Source: Bradyrhizobium aeschynomenes (GTDB taxonomy: Bacteria; Pseudomonadota; Alphaproteobacteria; Rhizobiales; Xanthobacteraceae). Taken from it: 64,000 nucleotides of DNA. This document shows, in pieces, positions 57,784 to 64,000 of the stretch. Where the stretch lies: NCBI RefSeq assembly GCF_013178945.1, contig NZ_JABFDM010000002.1, forward strand, positions 806,001 to 870,000, in the 5' to 3' direction. A program made the translations under genes and the position numbers. The notes below the pieces were generated by a model. That model ran no database searches. It was not told where the DNA came from and saw only the letters and a list, made by a program, of their open reading frames with translations. The first letter of the stretch is position 1, and each line of letters begins with the position of its first letter.

Positions 57784-59106
57784 TCAGCGGCTGACGCGCC
57801 AGATCGTGCCGTTGCCATCCTCGGAGATCAGCAGGCTGCCGTCGCGTGCCACGGTGACGCCGACCGGCCGGCCCCAAACCTCGCGGTCGTTGACAACGAA
57901 ACCGGTGACGAAGTCCTCGTATTCGCCAGTCGGCACTCCGCCCTTCAGCCGGACGCGAATGACCTTGTAGCCGGTGCGCTTCGAGCGGTTCCAGGAGCCG
58001 TGCTCGGCCGCGAAGGCGTCGCCGCGATACTCCGGCGGGAACAGCGTGCCGTCATAGAAGGTCAGCCCGAGCGAAGCCGAATGGGGCTGCAGCAGCACGT
58101 CGGGGACCGTGATCTTGCCCTTGAGGTCCGGGCGCTCCCCGGCATGACGGGGGTCGGGGTTGTCGCCCATGTAGTACCATGGCCAGCCAAAGAAGCTGCC
58201 CTCGTTCACGCGCGTGACATAGTCCGGCACGAGATCGTCGCCGAGCCCGTCGCGCTCATTGGTCGAGCACCACGGCACGCCCGTCGCGGGCTGGATGGCG
58301 AGGCCGACGCAGTTGCGGATGCCGGTCGCGAACAGGCTCCGGTTCTTGCCGTCGGGATCGAAGGCCAGCACGCCGGAGCGGTCGCTCTCCCCGCCCCAGG
58401 CCGCGCCCAGCGGATGCGCCTTGATCCAGGCGGCCAGCCCGCCGGCCGGCTCGCCCAGATTTTCGCCGACATTGCCGGCGGAGCCGACCGAGACCAGCAT
58501 GCGCTTGTCGTCCCGGGTGAACACGATATCGCGCGTGGAATGGCCGTAGCCGGCGGGCAGATCGGGGACGACCACCTGCAACGAACCGGACGCCTTCATG
58601 TCGCCGGCACGATAGGGAAAGCGCATGACGCGCTCGGTGCTGGCGACGTAGATCCATTGCGGATCGCGACTTGGATAGAAGGCGATGCCGAAGGGATGGC
58701 CGAGCCGGTCGGCGAAGATCTCGCTCGCAACCACCTTGCTGCCGTCCTCGCTCGGACGCAGCACGCGGACGCGGCCGGCCCGGGTCTCGGCGACGAAGAT
58801 GTCGCCGTTCGGCGCCGTGCGGATGATGCGCGGCCCGCTCAGGCCGTCGGCGAACAGCGCAATCCTGAAGCCATCCGCAACCCTGGGAACGGCCGACGCC
58901 GGGCGCTGCACCACGCGCGAGACGTTGGCGGCCGAGGCTGTCGCACCGGGCTTGGGCAGGTCCTCGGGGCGGATCAGCCTGATGGTGCCGGGCATGTCGC
59001 TCTGCCAGCTGCCAAACGCGTCCCTGCCCTTGAGCACAGCAGGCTCGGCTGCAGCAGCGGTCGCGAGCACCGTGCCGAACATGGCCGCAATCATCCGTTT
59101 CATCAT
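57784..59106 (-). CDS. PQQ-dependent sugar dehydrogenase (sorbosone dehydrogenase family)
   Basis: This 440-residue secreted protein has a signal peptide cleaved near AAA and a beta-propeller domain of the glucose/sorbosone dehydrogenase family. Segments such as DIFVAETRAGRVRVL, GHPFGIAFYP, NERDGLGDDLVPDYVTRV and GWPWYYMGDNPD are typical. It would oxidise an aldose or related sugar with PQQ and pass electrons to the respiratory chain. It lies next to cyoACD, in the same orientation, but with a 66-bp gap. PQQ synthesis genes are not in the window. Confidence 0.87.
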   Translation of the reverse strand: MMKRMIAAMFGTVLATAAAAEPAVLKGRDAFGSWQSDMPGTIRLIRPEDLPKPGATASAANVSRVVQRPASAVPRVADGFRIALFADGLSGPRIIRTAPNGDIFVAETRAGRVRVLRPSEDGSKVVASEIFADRLGHPFGIAFYPSRDPQWIYVASTERVMRFPYRAGDMKASGSLQVVVPDLPAGYGHSTRDIVFTRDDKRMLVSVGSAGNVGENLGEPAGGLAAWIKAHPLGAAWGGESDRSGVLAFDPDGKNRSLFATGIRNCVGLAIQPATGVPWCSTNERDGLGDDLVPDYVTRVNEGSFFGWPWYYMGDNPDPRHAGERPDLKGKITVPDVLLQPHSASLGLTFYDGTLFPPEYRGDAFAAEHGSWNRSKRTGYKVIRVRLKGGVPTGEYEDFVTGFVVNDREVWGRPVGVTVARDGSLLISEDGNGTIWRVSR

Positions 59107-59187
59107 GCCGTCCTCGCGCGCCCCAAGCTGCCGGCAGCCTACCCTGGTCCCGGCCCGGAGATCACGTGTCGCGGCGATGTGACGCGA

Positions 59188-60975
59188 TCACGACAGCGCG
59201 CCGAGCACGCCGCGCGTCGCCTGGTCGATCTCCTCGACATAGCGGCGGCGCGCGAACGACTCGGTCAGGAAGCCGATCACCTTGCGGCTGTTCTCCGACT
59301 CCAGGACCGCCAGCACCTCGGCGCCGGAATCGTCGAAGATCTTCATCGCCGTCTTGACGTTCATTTCGGGCAACAGCGCGACCTCGAAATATTTTGCGAG
59401 CTCGACCACCTGGATCTCGTCGGCGATGGAGTCCAATTCGCCGGAGAACAGATCGGGCAGCGACACCAGCCCGCAATAATCGTCGCTGTTGTTCACCACC
59501 ACCACCGCCTGGCGCGTCCCCAGTGCGAACTCGCGACGGCAGGCGGCGATGCTCGTCGTGGTCGGCACCTTGGCGACGTCGGAGCGCATCAGACGCTCGA
59601 CGGTGAGATTGCGCAGCCAGCCGACATCGTTGGCGCTGCGGATGGTCTCGCCGCGCAGATGCAGGCGCCAGGTCGAGAACGAGTGCCCGAACAGCACGCG
59701 GACGCACACCGAGGTCACGATGCAGGCGGCGAGCACCACGGCCGTGACGTCGACGCTGCGGGTCATCTCCAGCACCAGGAACGACATCGTCAGCGGCCCG
59801 CCGACGATGGCCACCCCCAGCGTGGCCATGCCCGTCAGCATCGCCACCATGGGATCGAGCGCGAGCCCGTGTCCTGCGAGCGCGAGCAGACCCGCGAACA
59901 GCTTGCCGAGCAGGCTGCCGATGAACAGCGATGCGAAGAACAAGCCGCCGCGGAAGCCCGAGGCCAGCGAGATCAGGCAGGCGGCGAGCTTCAGCACGAT
60001 GATGGTGGCGATCATTCCGAGCGCCATCTCGCGATGCAGGTCGAGCAGCATCGCACCGTGCCCGGCCGCCAGGACCTGCGGCGTCACGATGGCCATGGCT
60101 CCGACGCATACCCCGCCGATCACCGGGCGCAGCCAGACCGGAATGCGGACGAACAGCCGCTCCACCGCGGGCGAGGCGCGCATCACCATGATGCCGATGC
60201 CGGCGACGACCAGCGCCAGCACGAACAGCGCGATGTATTGCTCGAAGCCGACGGCACCGACCTTCTGAATCTCGAGCGAGTACGGCGCGCCTGCAAGGTA
60301 CTGCGAGGTCAGTGCGCCGGCCAGCGAGGCGGCCAGGATGGGAGCAGCGCTGCCGACCGAGTAGACGCCGACGATCAGCTCGCAGGCGTAGAACGCCCCG
60401 GTGATCGGCGCGCCGAACGCGGCTGCGATCGCCGCGGCCGCGCCGCAGCCGAGGATCAGACGGAGATCGTTGCGGCGAAGCGTGAGGTACTGTCCGAGCA
60501 GCGAGGCGACACCGGCGCCGATCTGGGTATAGCCGGCCTCCAGTCCCACCGAGGCGCCGGATCCGTTGGAGACCAGGGTCTGCCCGCTCACCACGATGCT
60601 GTCGCGCATCGACAGCCGTCCGCCGCGCAGCGCATTGGCTTCGACGGGGTCGACGGCAGGTGCGATCTTCCAGCGCCGCCGCAGCCACTCCATGAGGCCG
60701 AGCGCGAGGCCGCCGAGAGCCGGAGCGATCAGCGCAATCACCGGATTGACCCAGGCGTTGGCGCTGAGCCGAACGTCGATCGGGATGCCGTAGATGATCA
60801 TATGGGCGAGCTGCGCGATCAGGCTCATCACCGTCACGATTCCGCCCGTCGTGACGCCGATCACCAGCGCCAGCGGTATCAGGTAGAACTCGTTGCTGCG
60901 CAGCAGTGCCCGCAGCCGCGTGACCAGCCGGTTCGAGGCCTTGCGATCGATGATATGCGACAGGGTCGAGAGCAC
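59188..60975 (-). CDS. ClC-type chloride channel or transporter with CBS domains
   Basis: This protein of about 595 residues has the ClC membrane domain with GSGASVGLEAG, GAPITGAFYACE and the GFRGGLFF-type selectivity segment, followed by two CBS domains (after residue about 450). The Cl-/H+ antiporter gating Glu is present in GLEAG. The preferred start is GTG at 60975, which gives the family N-terminus; an ATG at 61125 is in frame but would extend through a poorly coding region. It may adjust ion balance under acid stress. Confidence 0.85.
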   Translation of the reverse strand: MLSTLSHIIDRKASNRLVTRLRALLRSNEFYLIPLALVIGVTTGGIVTVMSLIAQLAHMIIYGIPIDVRLSANAWVNPVIALIAPALGGLALGLMEWLRRRWKIAPAVDPVEANALRGGRLSMRDSIVVSGQTLVSNGSGASVGLEAGYTQIGAGVASLLGQYLTLRRNDLRLILGCGAAAAIAAAFGAPITGAFYACELIVGVYSVGSAAPILAASLAGALTSQYLAGAPYSLEIQKVGAVGFEQYIALFVLALVVAGIGIMVMRASPAVERLFVRIPVWLRPVIGGVCVGAMAIVTPQVLAAGHGAMLLDLHREMALGMIATIIVLKLAACLISLASGFRGGLFFASLFIGSLLGKLFAGLLALAGHGLALDPMVAMLTGMATLGVAIVGGPLTMSFLVLEMTRSVDVTAVVLAACIVTSVCVRVLFGHSFSTWRLHLRGETIRSANDVGWLRNLTVERLMRSDVAKVPTTTSIAACRREFALGTRQAVVVVNNSDDYCGLVSLPDLFSGELDSIADEIQVVELAKYFEVALLPEMNVKTAMKIFDDSGAEVLAVLESENSRKVIGFLTESFARRRYVEEIDQATRGVLGALS

Positions 60976-61164
60976 GAGAGCCGTTTCTTCTAAGATGAGG
61001 CCTCTCGGTGGCAATAACCTGTCGCAACTAGCGGAACAAGCGCGAATTCCTTTCCAGTCGAAACGTGGTTGACCGGTCCGGAAAGTGGAACCGCCACGGC
61101 CCACCCAGGAGGAGCGAGACATCAACGGTGCCGAGCGGCGAAAGTCGCAAACTCCAGAATGTCA

Positions 61165-61195
61165 GCGCCCGCTGCGGAGCGGTCGCAGCGGGCGC
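61165..61195. terminator. Perfect 12-bp hairpin downstream of the thiolase gene
   Basis: Arms GCGCCCGCTGCG and CGCAGCGGGCGC enclose a 7-nt loop 43 bp beyond the thiolase stop. There is no strong T-tract. It probably ends the thiolase transcript. Confidence 0.55.
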
Positions 61196-61237
61196 ACGGA
61201 CTGCAAGATGAGATCAGGCAAGATGAGACCAGCCGGT

Positions 61238-62470
61238 TCACACCCGCTCGATGATGATCGCCGGGGCCATGCCGCCGGCCGCGCACATCGTGACCAGGCC
61301 GCGCTTGAGATCACGCCGCTCCAATTCGTCCAGCAAGGTGCCGATCAGGATCGAACCGGTGGCGCCGATCGGATGTCCCAGCGCGATCGAGCCGCCGTTC
61401 ACATTGACCTTGGCGCGATCGAGCTTGAGATCACGGATGTACTTCTCGGCCACGACCGCGAACGCCTCGTTGATCTCGAACAGGTCGATGTCGTCCAGCG
61501 TGAGCCCGGCCTTGGCCAGCACCTTGCGGGTCGCCGGCACCGGCGCGTTCAGCATCAGCGTCGGGTCATCGCCCATATTGGCCATCGCCACGACGCGCGC
61601 GCGAGGCTTCAGGCCGTGCGCCTTGGCGTAGGATGGCGATGCCAGGAGGATCGCAGCCGAGCCGTCGACCACGCCGGAGGAATTGCCAGCGTGGTGCACG
61701 AACGCGATCTCGAGGCCGGGATAGCGCTGCAGGATCAGACCCCGATAGGTGGTGCCCTTGTCGTCGAGCGCATAATCGGCGACCGCCGGGAACGCCGGCT
61801 TCAGCCCGGCCAGCGCCTCGGCGGTGGTCTGCGGCCGCGGATACTCCTCGTGATCGAGCGCCAGGCTGCCGTCGTCGCGATGGACCGGCACCAGGCTCTT
61901 GTTGAAATGCCCGGCCTGGATCGCCGCCGCCGCACGCTTCTGGCTCTCCAGCCCGAGAGCGTCGACGTCGGCGCGGGTGATGCCTTCCATGGTGGCGATG
62001 GCATCGGCGCAGACGCCCTGATGCGACTGCGGATGCAGCGCGCGCAGATGCAGATTGCCGGCATCCATCATCAGCGGTCCCTCGCCGCGCCGGCCCTCCA
62101 TCGACATCATCTCGCAGCCGCCGGCGATGACGAGATCCTCTTGGCCCGCCATGATCGAGCTTGCTGCGATGTTGACGCTGGTGATGCCGGAGCCGCAGAA
62201 GCGGTCGAGCGTGACGCCGGAGGCGCGGATGTCGTAGCCGGCATCGAGTGCCGACATGCGGCCGAGGTCGCCGCTCTGCGGCCCGCGCTGCGACGAGCAG
62301 CCCCAGATGATGTCGTCGACATCGGCGGTGTTGATGCCGGTCCGGTCGGCCAGCGCGCGCAGCACGGTGGCGCCGAGGTGCTGGGGATGCAGCCCGGCGA
62401 GCGCGCCCTTGCCCGCCTTGCCGATGCCGCGCGGGGTCCTGCAAGCGTCGATGATGAGCGCGTCGACCAT
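61238..62470 (-). CDS. Acetyl-CoA acyltransferase (thiolase family)
   Basis: This 410-residue enzyme has the thiolase catalytic residues Cys92 (DRFCGSGITS), His366 (GHPIGATG) and Cys396 (CAAGGMAPA). It should cleave or form beta-ketoacyl-CoA in fatty acid or aromatic degradation; the chain-length preference is unknown. The ATG at 62470 is well placed; the longer upstream frame to 62824 has no support. It stands alone, without an adjacent dehydrogenase or hydratase. Confidence 0.92.
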   Translation of the reverse strand: MVDALIIDACRTPRGIGKAGKGALAGLHPQHLGATVLRALADRTGINTADVDDIIWGCSSQRGPQSGDLGRMSALDAGYDIRASGVTLDRFCGSGITSVNIAASSIMAGQEDLVIAGGCEMMSMEGRRGEGPLMMDAGNLHLRALHPQSHQGVCADAIATMEGITRADVDALGLESQKRAAAAIQAGHFNKSLVPVHRDDGSLALDHEEYPRPQTTAEALAGLKPAFPAVADYALDDKGTTYRGLILQRYPGLEIAFVHHAGNSSGVVDGSAAILLASPSYAKAHGLKPRARVVAMANMGDDPTLMLNAPVPATRKVLAKAGLTLDDIDLFEINEAFAVVAEKYIRDLKLDRAKVNVNGGSIALGHPIGATGSILIGTLLDELERRDLKRGLVTMCAAGGMAPAIIIERV

Positions 62471-63055
62471 GGTGTTTCCTTTGCCCGATGTTGCCGTTGG
62501 TTTGGCCGCCGCACAGCGCCGGCACGACGGCCTTTGTGATCGCATAGCATTGCGCGTGCGGTCCCCACAACGCCGCTTCAAGCTGCCGGCGCATGACCAG
62601 AACGCACACCATGGCGTTGATGCAACTTGCCTTTCCGCCGCGCGAACAATCCAGCGGCGCTGCGCGATGGAAGCCCGTTCTGGCAGATTGGTCGAAGCGC
62701 CGCCTGCGCTCGCGCGCATGCGCTGCAATGCACCTCGAGCCGCCGTGCCCGCCGCCTCGCCAATCTGGCTACAGAGCATTGTCCAACCAAGAGAACTGAC
62801 CGTTCGCCCAATGCTTCTTGTCATGCTCCGAAGGCTGCCAGATCTTCGCGCCTGGAACGGATCGGATCAACGTGATCGGCCGCTGCAAACACCGACGCCA
62901 TAAGGCGCCGGATCGGGAGGACGCCATGATCACGACGTCACGTTGCAAGGCTGCCTGATCTCTAAGCGGCAGCGCGAAGATAGTGAACACGAAAGCGGCC
63001 GGCAGCAGGCGACGTCTGCCCGTGACGTCGATGATTTCTGGGGAAGGACACTGCA
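62471..63055. other. 585-bp gap without a supported gene
   Basis: Several short frames occur on both strands but have no family resemblance or ribosome-binding sites. The gap must hold the promoter of the thiolase on one side and of the amidohydrolase on the other. No palindrome stands out. Confidence 0.5.
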
Positions 63056-64000
63056 ATGTTGCGACGAGATCTGCTGGCCACCATGGCCGGACTGGGTACG
63101 GCCACCGTGCTCGGCACGGTCCCCGCGCCACTTGCTGCCGAGGAGGCCAAGATCCCCACCATTGCGGGCCCCGATCCTGCCACCAAAACCCCGAGCTTCA
63201 AGGCGCCGCCGGGCAGCGTCGACACCCACACCCACATCTTCGGGCCGGCATCGACCTACCCGTTCTCGCCGACCCGTCCCTACACCCCGCCCGACGCGTC
63301 GCTGGAGATGTTCCGAGCGCTGCATGCGAAGATTGGGGTCGAGCGCGCGGTCATCGTCAATGCTACGGTCCACGGCACCGACAATCGCGTCGTCACCGAC
63401 GCGATTGCGCAGAGCAACGGCAATTACAAGGGCGTCGCCAACATCAAAGCGGCGATGTCGGACGCCGACCTTGCAGCGCTCGGCAAGGCCGGCATCTGCG
63501 CCTGTCGGTTTGCCTTCCTGCGCCGGCTCGGCGGGGTTGGTGACATGAAGGTGTTTCGCACGCTGGTCGACCGTGTCGCGGCGATCGGCTGGCATGTCGA
63601 CATCTACCTCGAGGCCGGCACGATCCAGGAGTTCGTGCCGATCCTGAAGGCGCTGCCGGTGACGTATGTGATCGACCACATGGGTACGATCAGCGCCGCG
63701 AAAGGCATCGACGACGCGGAGTTCAAGGCGCTGCTCGACCTGCAGGCCGGCGACGACAGGTGCTGGGTCAAGATCACCGGTCCGGAGCGCGCTTCCGCCG
63801 GTGCGCCGTTCCACGACGCCGTGCCGTTCGCCCGGAAGCTGATCGACAACGCGCCGGATCGCGTCATCTGGGGCACCGACTGGCCGCACCCGAACGTCAA
63901 GATCATGCCCAATGACGGTGATCTGGTCGATCTGATCCCGCTGTACGCCCCGGACGCCGCCGTTCAGCGAAAGCTGCTTGTCAGCAATCCCGAACGGCTG
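63056..64000 (+). CDS. Tat-exported amidohydrolase, partial
   Basis: The open frame of 315 codons continues past the right edge. A Tat-like signal (LRRDLLATMAG) precedes a metal-dependent TIM-barrel domain of the amidohydrolase-2 family, with the metal motif DTHTHIF and the C-terminal GTDWPHP. It resembles 2-pyrone-4,6-dicarboxylate lactonase-like hydrolases, but export would be unusual for that pathway. AAGGA precedes the ATG. The C-terminus is missing. Confidence 0.85.
   Translation, partial: MLRRDLLATMAGLGTATVLGTVPAPLAAEEAKIPTIAGPDPATKTPSFKAPPGSVDTHTHIFGPASTYPFSPTRPYTPPDASLEMFRALHAKIGVERAVIVNATVHGTDNRVVTDAIAQSNGNYKGVANIKAAMSDADLAALGKAGICACRFAFLRRLGGVGDMKVFRTLVDRVAAIGWHVDIYLEAGTIQEFVPILKALPVTYVIDHMGTISAAKGIDDAEFKALLDLQAGDDRCWVKITGPERASAGAPFHDAVPFARKLIDNAPDRVIWGTDWPHPNVKIMPNDGDLVDLIPLYAPDAAVQRKLLVSNPERL

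Noticed and set aside
56864..57877. A frame between cyoA and cyoC that might be a cyoB remnant
   Set aside because: It is a shadow frame of cyoA. It has no His-rich helices of heme-copper subunit I.
56176..60993. A 1605-codon open frame on the plus strand over the cyo, dehydrogenase and clc genes
   Set aside because: It lies antisense to well-recognised genes, is rich in Arg, His, Asp and Gln, and arises from GC-rich third positions. No family resemblance.
1..64000. CRISPR arrays, tRNA genes and insertion sequences
   Set aside because: No regular repeat-spacer pattern, no cloverleaf-like segment and no transposase or integrase frame was found on either strand.

Overview
The window is high-GC DNA, almost certainly a Bradyrhizobium-type alphaproteobacterial chromosome. 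This is inferred from the complete fixNOQP-fixGHIS / fixLJ-fixK block in the bradyrhizobial order, a soluble FixL with a heme-PAS domain, the BioR-type biotin operon, and several bradyrhizobial-looking palindromic repeats. No tRNA, rRNA, insertion sequence, phage gene or CRISPR array was seen. Gene density is high and most long ORFs on the other strand are GC-driven shadows.

Layout. 1-6.8 kb: the N-terminus of a membrane sensor; a patatin-like phospholipase with 3-hydroxybutyrate dehydrogenase; a LysR regulator, peroxiredoxin, small secreted protein, secreted cupin and MFS transporter. One palindrome, CGATAG-N7-CTATCG, occurs before both lysR/bdhA and the cupin gene and points to a small LysR regulon. 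6.8-20 kb: the micro-oxic respiration block. fixS-I-H-G and fixP-Q-O-N encode cbb3 oxidase and its assembly factors, followed by a UspA/CBS pair, then fixL, fixJ, a single-domain response regulator and fixK. FixK-type boxes lie 56-57 nt before fixN, fixG and uspA, and tandem TACGTAG motifs (likely FixJ sites) precede fixK. 20-29 kb: MFS, PRC-barrel protein, debranching-type glycosidase, ABC exporter, GT4 glycosyltransferase and alkylsulfatase. 29-34.3 kb: bioB-F-D-A with divergent bioR and strong palindromic operators. 34.4-39.5 kb: a patchy accessory stretch (TetR/epimerase pair, DUF1349, MBL-like and CBS proteins) with long gaps. 39.5-50 kb: a DHA2 transporter, a molybdenum hydroxylase pair (IorAB-like), soxF-X-Y-Z-A without soxB or soxCD, a LysR/DoxX pair, and a DsrE-like/TlpA-like exported pair. 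50-55.8 kb: a biuret-hydrolase-like enzyme with an NCS2 permease, a 1.2 kb repeat-rich gap with a large structured element, an HtrA-like protease with no visible signal peptide, and a secreted nuclease-like protein. 55.8-64 kb: cyoA-cyoC-cyoD with no cyoB between them, a PQQ-type sugar dehydrogenase, a ClC channel with CBS domains, a thiolase and the start of an exported amidohydrolase.

How it fits together. The core is a low-oxygen sensing and respiration regulon: FixL senses O2, FixJ activates fixK, and FixK drives the cbb3 oxidase, its assembly genes and probably the UspA/CBS stress pair. Electron-donor and alternative-oxidase genes (sox, iorAB, PQQ dehydrogenase, quinol oxidase subunits) sit nearby. 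The least expected observations are the quinol oxidase operon without its catalytic subunit, the sox cluster with a SoxY lacking the canonical glycine-rich C-terminus, the shared LysR palindrome, and the structured intergenic element near 53 kb. All assignments come from reading the sequence; no searches were run.
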